This document shows positions 50,123 to 60,555 of a DNA stretch of 64,000 bases, one piece after another. Under the pieces are notes generated by a model. It ran no database searches, was not told the origin of the DNA, and saw nothing but the letters and a program-made list of their open reading frames with translations. A program made the translations under genes and the position numbers. Each line of letters begins with the position of its first letter. The first letter of the stretch is position 1. The DNA is from Seminavis robusta (Eukaryota; Bacillariophyta; Bacillariophyceae; Naviculales; Naviculaceae): the NCBI GenBank assembly GCA_903772945.1, contig CAICTM010000020.1, positions 62,001 through 126,000 on the forward strand, written 5' to 3'.

Positions 50123-51946
50123 ATGGTCATGTCAGAGCCCAAGCAGAGATTGTCCTCCACTTCTCATCAACTAGACAATCAAAGAGCAACGAGATCGTTA
50201 CTATGGAGATCTAACAGCGACGGCGATAGAAGCAAAAACCGTCGGGGTTTGCTCCATCGATTTCGCAACTGGCGGTACTACCGGACACTGGTAGTATTCT
50301 TGTCTTTATCGGTTGCTTCATGTATTCTTGTACTCTGGCGTCCATCCTATCATCCCTGGAACGAATACGTTCCTACGTCACCAACACAAGAAGAGGCAGA
50401 ACCTACCCATTCATCGAAGACACGAGGAAGACCTCTGAACATTCTGTTGCTGTATGCCGACGATTGGCGCCATGATTCCTTGGGAGTAGCTGGCAATCCC
50501 TTTGTCCAGACGCCCTTTCTCGACCAACTGGCGTCTCGAGGTATTCGATTCACACATAACTGTGTCACTACCAGCATTTGCTGGATGAGCCGGGCAACCT
50601 TGCACACTGGAATGTACGCCTCCCAGCACCACGGATGGATGCCAGATACACCGTATTGGTATCAGCATTGGTATCAGTCCTTTCCGTACTTGATGAAGAC
50701 GGCACAAGAATATGCCACGGTTCATGTAGGAAAATGGGATTGGAGCTATTTCCATGACATACGAGAAATCTTTGAGACTTATACCTTTTCTCGAATCTAT
50801 CAGGGGAAGCATTGGTATACCAAGGAAGAAGTGCTGGCAGACAATGTAGAACAGACCAAGGTCACAGGAGAACCACTCTACAACCAAGACAACTACCTTG
50901 TACACAACCACGAGACTGACCAGATCCACATTACCGACCGTACCGTCCACGATGCCATGGAATTCTTGAAACACAGACCAGACAATAAACCTTTCATGAT
51001 GACGGTTGCCTTCTTTGCACCTCACAGCGTTGACGGGACACAAGAACAGTTCTACCCTCAGCCAGAGACTGCTGCACACTATGACTTGCAGCGAGAACAG
51101 ATTATACCACCTGTTCCACCCGGGTTTGATATTGCTAGCATGAATGCTTCCTTTGACCGGTTACCGCCGAGCATCTTTCACGAAGAAGGCAACGAAGCCC
51201 GAGTCCGGTGGCATTTACGATTTGACAATACCACCAAATACAATGCCGCCATGCACAACTACTATCGCATGATTACAGGTGTGGAAAAGGCGTGTCAAAC
51301 TCTTGTGGAGGAAGTCCAACGTCAAGGCATTGAGGATGAAACCTTGATCATCTTTACCACCGATAACGGATTCTACCATGGAGAACACGGTCTTGCCGGC
51401 AAGTGGAATGCGCATGAAGAGAGTATACGGGTGCCCTTGATCATTGTGGATCCTCGTGCAGAACACTCGATGAAAGGAACTGTGCGGGATGAAGTTACAC
51501 TCAACATTGATTTGGCACCCACGTTGTTGGCTGCCGCCCAAGCCCCCATTCCGGCTCACATGCCAGGACGTGATCTATCAGAACTCTACCTAAGGAATGA
51601 TGACGACAATGCTGTGGATACCTGGAGGGACGAGTTCTACTATGAATATCCACAAATGTGGGATGCTGAGGATATCTTTTTACCGGCTTCGACAGCCTTG
51701 GTTCGCAAATCCTACAAGTACATCCAATGGGGTGCCAAGCCAGAACACCATGTGGAGCAATTGTTTGATCTTCGAAAGGATCCGAAAGAAGAGTCGGATT
51801 GCAGCGCCCTGCCGGAATATGCAAGCATACTGGAAGAGATGCGACAACGCCATGGCGAATTGAAGGAACAATACGGTGGGGATCTGTTGGGGTACCACAA
51901 AGTGAAAAGCCATGGTTCCTCCTGGCTTCCAAAAGAAAGCAGGTAA
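50123..51946 (+). CDS. Sulfatase, type II membrane/secretory
   Basis: Predicted sulfate ester hydrolase (alkaline-phosphatase-like fold), 607 residues, single exon. One hydrophobic anchor at ~55-73 (LVVFLSLSVASCILVLW) puts the enzyme in the secretory lumen or outside the cell. Calcium-binding Asp113-Asp114 lie in YADDWRHDSLG. The formylglycine motif is ICWMSRATLHTG with Cys153; the position usually filled by Pro or Ala is Met. Further motifs: HVGKWDWS, FFAPHSVDG, TDNGFYHGEHGLAGKW and RVPLIIVDP, all in sulfatase order; the C-terminal subdomain shows YKYIQWG and QLFDLRKDPKEE. Candidates for substrate are sulfated polysaccharides of the diatom cell surface; this is inference. Conversion of Cys to formylglycine would need a host FGE enzyme. 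Confidence 0.92.
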   Translation: MVMSEPKQRLSSTSHQLDNQRATRSLLWRSNSDGDRSKNRRGLLHRFRNWRYYRTLVVFLSLSVASCILVLWRPSYHPWNEYVPTSPTQEEAEPTHSSKTRGRPLNILLLYADDWRHDSLGVAGNPFVQTPFLDQLASRGIRFTHNCVTTSICWMSRATLHTGMYASQHHGWMPDTPYWYQHWYQSFPYLMKTAQEYATVHVGKWDWSYFHDIREIFETYTFSRIYQGKHWYTKEEVLADNVEQTKVTGEPLYNQDNYLVHNHETDQIHITDRTVHDAMEFLKHRPDNKPFMMTVAFFAPHSVDGTQEQFYPQPETAAHYDLQREQIIPPVPPGFDIASMNASFDRLPPSIFHEEGNEARVRWHLRFDNTTKYNAAMHNYYRMITGVEKACQTLVEEVQRQGIEDETLIIFTTDNGFYHGEHGLAGKWNAHEESIRVPLIIVDPRAEHSMKGTVRDEVTLNIDLAPTLLAAAQAPIPAHMPGRDLSELYLRNDDDNAVDTWRDEFYYEYPQMWDAEDIFLPASTALVRKSYKYIQWGAKPEHHVEQLFDLRKDPKEESDCSALPEYASILEEMRQRHGELKEQYGGDLLGYHKVKSHGSSWLPKESR

Positions 51947-52303
51947 CACTTGAGGGCGTGATGCTTTCGAGCACTAGCTACCAGGTAGCGATCCGTATAC
52001 GCAACTTTCCCTTTCCCATCGGGTCTTCTGCTAGGAGTTCACGTAACTTTGTAACAATTCGACCCTCGAATGGGTATGTCCCCTTACTCATTGGGCTGAA
52101 CAGTGCGTGGATTTGATGCTTCCTAGCTAGTCTAACCACAATCTTTTGGTCACGTATATACAACTTTCTTTGAATTAATTTTGTGCATACTTTTCGATAG
52201 TCTGAAACGAAACTTTTTGGTGATTGTCGAGTTATAGTGTGTTCACTTCCCTAATAACATTGTCGAATGTAGTTGGTTGTCGTTTTTTGTTTCGTGTGCC
52301 TTT
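51947..52303. other. Intergenic between convergent genes
   Basis: 3' flanks of the sulfatase and the superoxide-reductase-like gene. No gene or strong structure seen. Confidence 0.5.
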
Positions 52304-53551
52304 CTACAGGAACGACGCCGCCAATAGCACCATTGCGCTGGTCGTCATCATAGTCATGCCATTCACCAACAGTGCCGCTGATTCTTTCATTTCCTCATCA
52401 TCCGTATTCGTATCAATGACTTGTCCCGTGGCTGCGGAAATAGTGGGGCCTCGATACAGTCCATGCACGTTGCACCATTCATAGGCAGTCAATGTGGTGG
52501 CATTGGATGGCACCTCAAATTGGATTTGTGCAATATCGACATTGGATGGATTCAAGGATTGCATGGTCAAAATGGTGCCATTTTGGTCGACCACATAGAC
52601 ATCCGTGATCCAATGTGGTTCCTCGTTCAACAAATCTCTTGACGAACCCTTCATGACGTGATAGTTCCCCTCGACGCCCACAGTGACAGTGGCAGTTCCA
52701 TTGTCGTGCAATTGAATGTACGGAGTGTGTTTGGTTCCTACCGTATTCCATATTTCAATCAATTATGAATGTTGTGGCAAGAAACGTCAGTGAGAATGCA
52801 AAACCCCAACAATAATAACAAAAAGAAAGCAGCTCTCGCACTTACCATCTTCTTCATCGTAGGGTTCCAATGAGTTGAAGGGCGGCAGTGATTGTCGCCT
52901 GACAAAATCCGCAGCAAAAGAATCAAACGCCACCGGGACGGGAGAATCCACATGGCACATCATGGAAAACTCCATGGCTGCAGATGGATCATCGCCCGCT
53001 CGTTCCACAGCCGCCACTGTTGTTGCGTTATCCACTTGTCCCAACAATGGCGTCTCCACGGTAGGACCCATCCAGAGTCCATGTAGATTGCAGAATTCAA
53101 ATGCCGTCATTGCCGTGACATCCTCGGGGACCTCAAAGACCACCGTGGCGGGTGCCGCTTGATTGGGATCCATCGTCTCAACAGCAAAGATTTGATTGTT
53201 TTGATCTACCGCATAGATGTGTGTAATGAAATGGACCGTCGTGGGATTGTCACTGGCCACCATGGGATGATATACACCACCCACATCATCTCCATTGCCC
53301 ACAATCACCGTGGCCAGTCGAGTGGATGCATTGAAGAAGGAAAAGGGAGTGTGCTTGGTGCCGTCTTCCACGTCAAACGGTCCATTGCTGCCCCATTCGT
53401 CCGTTTGTCGACGAACCAAATCTTGATGGACCGTCAGACAATAAACGTCTTGGCTACTGCTGCTAGCGTCATCTTGCTGTTGTCCGTGTACAGAACAAAA
53501 CACGGTGCTCCATACCAGAAACAACAACAACAACCGAACCGCTGCGGACAT
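52304..53551 (-). CDS. Secreted protein with two superoxide-reductase (desulfoferrodoxin)-like domains and a GPI-type tail
   Basis: Exons 52846-53551 and 52304-52737, 379 residues; the donor GTAAGT and acceptor acggtag join EEDG|TKHTP, the same phrase that opens the first domain (VEDGTKHTP), so the join is well supported. Parts: signal peptide 1-23, domain 1 ~62-165, linker, domain 2 ~234-335, and a hydrophobic C-terminal tail after a small-residue stretch, as in GPI-anchor signals. Each domain keeps the five residues that bind the mononuclear iron of superoxide reductases: His67, His95, His107, Cys154, His157 and His239, His262, His277, Cys324, His327, in the order KHTP, YHPM/YHVM, H-F/W-I, CNLHGLW/CNVHGLY. 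The loop between the second and third His is longer than in bacterial enzymes, and the usual Glu before KH is Gly. Role at the cell surface (superoxide or iron handling) is inference. Confidence 0.8.
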
Positions 53552-54251
53552 GGCACTCTTTTATTATGCCTCACAAAGAAACTGCTAGCTAGCTGGAGCA
53601 ATGCTGGAGCTGAATTATATTATGTCGGTAGGGTTGCTACTAGATTGGCAGTCCAAGGGTTTATGTATTCCTGAACAAGCAATGGTCGATTCAAACAGTG
53701 CGGTACATGCCGTGCCGTATTCACTCGTTATGCGTTCTTCGCTGATTCGATTCTGATTCAGGGTTTCCCATGCAGGATTGCTCTGTCAATCATGGTGGCA
53801 CGGTGGCACGGTGGTGTGAAGGGTGAAGGGAGATTGTGGTCGGTGTCTCGAGGTGCCTAAGCAAGCTATTTAAAACCGGAACGAACCGAACCGAATTCTG
53901 AAAATCGATGTTACGGCTTCGAACCCTTTTAGTACGGTACCGGTACCGGTACGGTAGCAGGCAAACCTCGGAAACTTTCACGAAGAGCCACAGTTCCGGC
54001 CACAGCGACGTCGGGACGAACCCCTTCAAGCATAGAGGCGGCGAGCCGATGTTCCCATCGCAGAGCCCCTTGCCACTTGCTTTCCCGTCATCCTCTTGTG
54101 TGCCTCAGTGCATGTTTTATAAAACGTCAACACCGCCCCAATTCATCCAGTGGCTCCGCTTGCTTAGTGCATGATGGTTCAAGATAAGGATCGAATTTTT
54201 AAAATACAATGTGCTTGATGAAGATTGAATCTTTCGTCACTAGCTAGCCAG
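53552..54251. other. Intergenic, no gene recognised
   Basis: Contains a perfect run of ggtaccggtaccggtacggta near 53.94 kb and cacggtggcac direct repeats near 53.8 kb. Short frames only. Confidence 0.5.
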
Positions 54252-55298
54252 TCAACGACAGCGGCGCACTAGACCAGCTTCCAGGCACTGTTCAGGCTCA
54301 TCCAGGTAATTCTCTTCTTCTGTCATGACCAGCTCCATCCCGTCCGCGTCCAGTCCAAGTTCCATTCGTAGTTTGGCACATGTAAGGCCCTCTTTTTCCA
54401 CACGGAGGTTGAGATACAGAACGGTCGCAAGACTGTAAAAGGGAGGAGCCAGTGAGGGCACCAGCAAAACCAAACAGCGCAGGTGCACAAAGATACGGTA
54501 GACTTACATGCAGGATAGAGGCAAAGAAAGCAAGTTCCAAAACAAGTTCACCAAGGGAATCAGGCCCGCTAGGAAGTTCGTGGTGGCAAGCAAGAAAGTG
54601 GCAGAAAAGATAGTGCACGGAAAGATAGTGCAACGACGTCCTCTGGACAGCTCCCAGACACGGCCAACTACACCAGCTACAGTTGTTGAGCGTTCCAAGA
54701 CAAGAGATGGTGGGGCCATTTGAAATGGAATCATCACATAAAAGTAGGCGATAGACCACACAGGAAAGAGGGCCAGAGCTAGAACAATCCCAACACTGTG
54801 GATGGCTTTATCAGATTGCTGCATCATACCAATGACAAGCACAGCCAATGCGGAACCCAGCAGGGCCATCCCAACGAGGGGAACCAACAAAACAAAGCCA
54901 AAACAATACAGACGGCAGATGTTTCGGATACCCAACCTAACCGCAGACCCCAATCTTGGCTGTTCACCACAATAAACTTCTGCAGTGGCACGGATGATTG
55001 CGGCTTCCGCAAGAAAGACGACCGGAGCACAGAGCCCAGCTGCAAGAGCAATCACAAATAGGGAACCAGTGGAGGGCTGGTCATCATCAGGTGTTTGACC
55101 ACCAGCCTGGGATATGCTAATGATTGCGACCACGAGAGCCAAGAGTGGCAGGTAAAGTAGCCCAAGGGCGAAAAAGGTGCAGAATCTGGCAAGGCTCCCA
55201 AAGAGGATATCGAAAGCTCTCATAAGGGCTCGGTCTGCTTCCAGCACGGAGAACATGCGGTCAGCGCCAGCCCCTGTTGGGGGGGTTGGTTTCATCAT
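54252..55298 (-). CDS. Six-TM membrane protein of unknown function
   Basis: Exons 54508-55298 and 54252-54432 give 323 residues. The donor GTAAGT (tgcat|gtaagt) and acceptor ttttacag complete an Ile codon, and a hydrophobic stretch continues across the join. About six membrane segments, including LARFCTFFALGLLYLPLLAL, FVIALAAGLCAPVVFLAEAA, FGFVLLVPLVGMALLGSALA and IVLALALFPVWSIAYFYVMI, and a hydrophilic acidic C-terminus (LDADGMELVMTEEENYLDEP). The pattern of a long loop, EAAIIRATAEVYCGEQP and LVLERSTTVAGVVGRVWELS, loosely recalls bacterial and plant glycerophosphodiesterase-membrane-domain-like proteins, but I do not claim membership. No catalytic motif. Two ATGs open the frame; the first was used. 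Confidence 0.7.
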
Positions 55299-55365
55299 GG
55301 TCGCGAGAGGAAAATCGTTGCCTTGGTTTAGGTTTTGGTTCAGTCACTTAGATTTTGTTTTGTTT

Positions 55366-55645
55366 TCCCTTGGTGTTGCGAGGGAACGAAGTCACTGAGG
55401 AAAGACAGAGAGACGTGTGTTTTGGTTTCCCAGGGCCGCCCATGATCACTGGCGTCACCGGTACCAGGTACGGTAGGTACGGTAGGTATATCTGAATACG
55501 TAGCTCGCAGCACAACTCGAGCCAACTCGAGCCAGCCTCGAGACTGACCTGAGCAACTCAACCTTCCTCCAACAGATCTCCAAGCATTTTTAGTGTCACG
55601 GGTACGATACGCGGTAGTTCAGTACCCGTACCGTACATGCTTGTG
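55366..55645. repeat. Diverged direct duplication, copy A
   Basis: Shares ordered blocks with copy B: agagagacgtg, tttggtttcc, cgcccatgatca, tagctcgcagc, aactcgagc repeated, ctccaagcatt and a closing gtacatgctt. Identity is partial, so the duplication is old. Confidence 0.7.
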
Positions 55646-55723
55646 TCGAAACCTGGTCGCCGAGATGAAAATTGGTTTAGAAGGTTCAGTATTAGTAGTT
55701 TCATGTTAGTTTTTGTTGTGGGG

Positions 55724-56075
55724 GCTTTGGTGGCAGAACGAAGATTCCCCCTCGTTCCCCGAGAAGAAGAGAGACGTGACCTTTGGTTTGCCATGACCGC
55801 CCGCGATCAAAGGCATTATTGGGATACATGGCTCGCAGCGTAACTCGAGCAAACTCGAGCAAATTCGAACGACTCAAGTCTTCTCGAGCAAACTCAAGAA
55901 TCGAATCGAATCATCTGGGCGAACTCGACCTTACTACTGGTACCTGGTACCGTAGTACTCTCCAAGCATTCAAGCACCTTTGCTACCGTACTCGCAAGCC
56001 GGTTGTGTACGACTGTACCGGTAGTGTACCGGTACCAGTACAACGTACCGAACTACGGTACCGTTCTGTACATGC
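55724..56075. repeat. Diverged direct duplication, copy B
   Basis: Counterpart of copy A, same block order, but longer because ACTCGAGCAAA-type units and GTACCGG words have multiplied between the blocks. This is local evidence for how the GTAC words spread. Confidence 0.7.
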
Positions 56076-56431
56076 TTACTGTGCTGCCGGCTGCGTGGGT
56101 GAATCCTGCGCTCCTGAACGACAAGCAACGCCTGGTACCGGTAATGTACATGTACCTTGCAGGCCTGGTGTCCGTGGTGTCAAACTTATTACAATTTAGT
56201 TCAGCAGTTTGGTGCACCTTCGAGATCCTCTTACCGAAGCTATTGCGATGGATCCTCGCATGTGGCATTCATTATGTTCTTTGCCAGACCCCATTCAACG
56301 GAAGACTTCGCAGTTGGATTGATGGTACCGGTAGGCTTTTGAAACGGGGGTCTAGATAGACTGCTTCCCACACTTTGTTATGAATGCGGCCGCTTCCACA
56401 GAGCTTGGTTTGGTTCCATTGAAAGCTGAAA

Positions 56432-58272
56432 ATGTTGACCGCCGTTGCTTTCATTTTGTCATTGGCTCTCGCCCTTGCTTCTTGGACCCCTGTCAATGGA
56501 CAAGACATTGTCCGAGTCGAGGGACGTCGTTCCAACTTGATAGACGTATCGCGTTTGGGGGATGGCTACGATCTCTATGATACCAGTCATCTCGATGTAC
56601 AGCTTCTGCCGGGAGGACCTGTATGGATGATTGAAAAGTTGCGGGGTAGATCCGATGGCCTCATTCCCTTCCATGGAAAGACTTCTGACGAAAAGATCAC
56701 AGCAGACTTTTATAAGTACATTGCGCCGGATGGAGACCAAATACTCACTGGTCATGTCCATGACAACAAGAACAGTGTTGCCTACGACATTTCGAGGGAC
56801 GAAAGTGGGCAATACGTTGTCAAGACAACCAGACCCAAAGATGTTCCCCATCCCGGCAGTCCACGAATTACGAAGACAACAAGAAATAGTCGCGAACTAG
56901 AAGGCACCAGTTCAGTTGATCCTGTGCCCGAACAAGATGTATCAGCAGTGACAATAGACCTCATGGTCATTTGGACTCAAAGTATGGCCTAGCTAAGCTT
57001 TCCTTTCTTGATTGATACTCTGCTCAAGCCACTATTTCACACTTTTCTCCCTGCTCCTCACTCAGACGCTGAGTGCGAGCTCTCTAAATTGCCTTTGGGT
57101 TGTGCGGTCACAAGCACCACGGAAAACACCATGATTGCGGTGAGTTCTTGCTTCTCGGCTGCACAGTTCCATTGTTTTCAACCTTCTAATCAAAGACTGG
57201 TCGCTTTCCTTGCGTTCATTGGTGCTTATCATGCAGCGAGTCGACGCGCTTGTGGCAGAAACCAATCAAATCCATGTCAATTCAAACACGGGCGTCACGT
57301 ACAGCCTTGTTCACCGGCAACGAGATACCAGTGGCTACAATTTTCCGGAAAACGATATCAATGCTGCCCTTGACGACCTTACGTTCAACAATGGCACTGA
57401 TGATGGCACGAAGCTAACTTATGTGAAGGTACTGAGGTAAGCAATTTCATCGTTTCCTGTACGTTCGTACTCCATGGACTTGGCGCATAAAGACTAGACA
57501 GGACACTCACATGCTGTGCTTGGCAAATATCACGCACCAACAGGGAAACTCACGGGGCGGATCTAGTGCACCTCTTGATTGAATATCCAGACCAGAGTCA
57601 AGTACCTGGAATTGCCTTTATGAACAATAATACAGAGGCAAAGGATCAAGAGTTGGGCTTTGGCGTGACCCGATGGCTAGACTTGGGAAACTACGTTTTC
57701 GCTCATGAGCTGGGTACGTATAGTCCAGTCTGAAGGCAGACAAAGTAGCAGACAACAAGAACAACTCACCTTTTGCTTGGCACGGAATGTGAACAGGTCA
57801 CAATATGGGGTGTAAGTTGACGCTGTGGTGGCTTTGATAGATTGACATATCCCACACGCTTCTTGTCTAACTTTAGAACAAACATATTCCACGCAAAGGC
57901 AATCACGACCGGGGGACGAACGTAGACCAAGGAAATCCTGGTGGTTGTACCGACCCACAGACCAATACTGGGTATGTACATCCTGACGGAGATTATTTCA
58001 CCGTCATGGCATATGCATGCAGGACAGGCCTTTGTGGTTATTCTGGTACTGGTGATTGTCCTATTATCCCCTATTTCTCAGATGGTGGGACCTACGGAGG
58101 ACCCCTCAACAACAATGTTGCCGAGATCAGAAAGAATAAGAAAGTCATTGCAGCTTTCAGAAAGACACCTGGGTCAACCCCAGCTCCAACTGCAGCTCCA
58201 TCCCCAATGCCCGCCTGCAGCTCACTTGCTGCTGCTGTTGGTTATTATTTGTTTTCAGATTGGTTTTGGTAG
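56432..58272 (+). CDS. Secreted metzincin zinc metalloprotease (M12-like), six exons
   Basis: Extracellular zinc endopeptidase, 460 residues. Exons 56432-56981, 57066-57139, 57237-57436, 57544-57713, 57797-57811 and 57899-58272; every join keeps frame with GT-AG ends. Residues 1-~23 are a signal peptide (LSLALALASWTPVNG); a propeptide-like region follows to ~175. The catalytic domain begins near VTIDLMVIWTQ and includes RVDALVAETNQ, GADLVHLLIEY and GIAFM. The zinc motif HELGHNMGCNHD (329-340, HExxHxxGxxHD) is split among exons 4, 5 and 6, exon 5 being only 15 nt. Met373 in FTVMAYAC is the Met-turn. The C-terminus is a Pro/Thr linker with a hydrophobic end, perhaps a membrane or GPI signal. 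Fold relatives: reprolysin/ADAM-type M12 and bacterial M12-like peptidases. Substrate unknown. Confidence 0.85.
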
Positions 58273-59058
58273 GAAGTCTCTTCAGCCAAGGCTGGGGGGA
58301 GCCATGTGATGACCGAGGTGTACATGTCCCATCTCTTATGCAGTAAAACCAAGCAATGCCATTTGGGATACAGGTAGAATCATGATAGAAAGAAGAAGAA
58401 GGCAACCAATCACAAAGGGAGGAGGATCACCATTGCAATATCATAGTTCCAACCATCTGGACAACTTGATTAGATCTACTAGGTGAGGTACATAGATTGC
58501 CGTGTCATTCCCAAAACAAACACCACAGAAGTTCAGAAGTTTATTCTCTCCGCGAAATGAGTTTTGCCGGTGCACGGGAGCAGCTCGACGGCTCCATGGC
58601 CGCGGTGCCACGGCGGTGAAGCTTGAAAGCGCAAAAGCTGCACAGAAACCCGCCTAGTTTCACGCGAATACCAAGGGCATCTATACGTTAAATCTATGGA
58701 ATCAAAAAGAGTCTCATCCATAAGTACCGTAGACTGTCTTCTGTCTACTCACCTAAGTAAAACTAACCATCCAAAATTTGACTTTGCCTTGACTGATTGC
58801 ACCATAGTAACGTACGGTACCATTTTTTAAGAGATCAAGGGATCCAACAAGCTTACCGTAGAATCACGTAGGCGTTGGTGACGATGTAAAAGAGGCATTC
58901 TTGGATTCTGGCTTCGGTCGTCACGCAGTTTCTTGGAAGCGCTTCGTTTGCTAAGCTTGGATCCTTCCTTGACACACACATAAAATGCCAAAGGAGCTCA
59001 TTATTATTCAGTTTTCTGGGCCGCCAATTAATTAAAAAACAATCGAGACAATACCAAG
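58273..59058. other. Intergenic, no gene recognised
   Basis: 3' flank of the metzincin gene and promoter side of the four-TM gene. Only one weak GTAC word cluster (58.81 kb). No motif-bearing frame. Confidence 0.5.
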
Positions 59059-60270
59059 ATGGGCGGTGACGAAGAAGCGCAGCCAGAGCCGGCGGTGAAG
59101 GAAATGACGGAAAAGCCCCGTCGGTGGGTGATGGATCGCTGCGACGGGAAGAGCCAAATACAGAAAGAAGAATTGGGACGCCCCTTTTGCCCCTTGTGCT
59201 GGCCTCCTCCTTGCGTCAAGTTTCTGCCGGATCTCTTTGAACAGAATGCATGTTGTGAATTCTTTGGGAAAATTGGTGTCTTTCCAGAAGATGATCCCCT
59301 CACTCGCATTTGGTTAATGCGAAAATCCATGGTGATCCATCTGGCTGGTCTGATTATGAGTATTCTGGCAGCCACGGCCATCACGTCGAATCAAAGTCTC
59401 TTGCAAAAATTTCCCTTTAGCGATGGAGTCATCACTGGGTATGTGGCGGACATCAACATTCAGCAAGTCATCATGAAGGTTGGTCTGACTACTGTTTTCG
59501 TCCAGGACGATTATCTTGGAGCGCGTACCCAAGAATTTGATGAGCTTTGCACTGGGACCACTTTGGGAATCCCATTGACTTCTCAAGCAGAATGCAATAC
59601 CTGCAAAGAAGCTAGTGCCGGATTGGTGACTTCGATGATCTTGGGTGTTATCACCTACATCCCCACCATTGCTTCCAATATCAATCGATCCTACTACAAC
59701 TACGACGTCAACTGTCAAAAAGTATTTGGCACTGTGATCGCATTCTTCAACATGATCATGTCGCTCTATGGATGGCAAGTCTATAAAAATGCTTGTTTTG
59801 CTACATTTTACGAAGGAGAAGTTGCCTTGCCCGTCCTTGTCCCAGTTGGATTCAACGCCACGACCGTATTCGACCCGCAACCCTTCATTGCAGCCTTTCA
59901 AAGTCTCAATGCCACCTGGATGGAGGCAACCGTTGGGGTCGATCCCGAACTTTGGGATGTCGGCAAGATCAAGGACGCCCTCGTCGCGGCTAATAATGGA
60001 ACCTTCTTTGACAGTGACGTGGAGACGGAAGTTCGTGTCGCCCGTGTTCTGTTTGATTGGAAGCCGGGTGTTGGATTGATTCTGTGCGTCGTGGCTACCT
60101 TTCTCAAAATGATTGATATCCTCAATCACTCTGTCATTCGAACACCCAGTATTACACGGGATTTGCAAGAACAACTGGAATACGAAAAACTATATGGTGG
60201 CGATGAGGCGGAAGCGAATGCTGATGATGAGGACGAGGAAGCCAATGACAAGAGCAAGATTGATGCATAA
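59059..60270 (+). CDS. Four-TM membrane protein of unknown function
   Basis: 403 residues, single exon. A charged N-terminus carries a Cys-rich segment (RPFCPLCWPPPC) that may bind metal or be acylated. Membrane segments: ~92-112 (MVIHLAGLIMSILAATAI), ~195-215 (LVTSMILGVITYIPTIAS), ~230-250 (VFGTVIAFFNMIMSLYGWQV) and ~340-360 (GVGLILCVVATFLKMIDIL). Two large loops lie between segments 1-2 and 3-4; the latter has NAT and NGT glycosylation sites, which suggests it is luminal or outside. The C-terminus is acidic (EAEANADDEDEEANDKS). The topology is tetraspanin- or claudin-like, but neither family's signature (CCG or W-GLW-C-C) is present. Not recognised. Confidence 0.75.
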   Translation: MGGDEEAQPEPAVKEMTEKPRRWVMDRCDGKSQIQKEELGRPFCPLCWPPPCVKFLPDLFEQNACCEFFGKIGVFPEDDPLTRIWLMRKSMVIHLAGLIMSILAATAITSNQSLLQKFPFSDGVITGYVADINIQQVIMKVGLTTVFVQDDYLGARTQEFDELCTGTTLGIPLTSQAECNTCKEASAGLVTSMILGVITYIPTIASNINRSYYNYDVNCQKVFGTVIAFFNMIMSLYGWQVYKNACFATFYEGEVALPVLVPVGFNATTVFDPQPFIAAFQSLNATWMEATVGVDPELWDVGKIKDALVAANNGTFFDSDVETEVRVARVLFDWKPGVGLILCVVATFLKMIDILNHSVIRTPSITRDLQEQLEYEKLYGGDEAEANADDEDEEANDKSKIDA

Positions 60271-60555
60271 GAAATGACAACAATTGATACATCGTTTGAC
60301 ACGACAACCACGAATTGGTAGGAATTGGTTCATGTTTGTGTTGGATCCCACCTGTACAAGATACGAAATTTCCACTCTCTTTTATTCAATCCGCCCAAGA
60401 GGGCTATTGTGTGCGTAGGCAACTAACTATATTCATGGAAAACAGTAACATTCGTAATGAGATTTCATGACACTTACGGGAAGCATCATCTGTTCTATCT
60501 AGGATTTCCAAAATTAGTTTTCTATTGCTTCATGGCCCCACCTCTCATTATTGTT

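Larger units (their letters stand above)
55299..56431. other. Intergenic with a diverged direct duplication
   Basis: Divergent promoter region for the six-TM and metzincin genes. It contains two related ~280-350-base copies (listed separately) plus dense GTACCGGTAC words from about 55.93 to 56.15 kb. No protein-coding evidence. Confidence 0.55.

Noticed and set aside
59314-60174. 286-codon minus-strand frame opposite the four-TM gene
   Set aside because: No domain; the plus strand has membrane segments, glycosylation sites and a better start.
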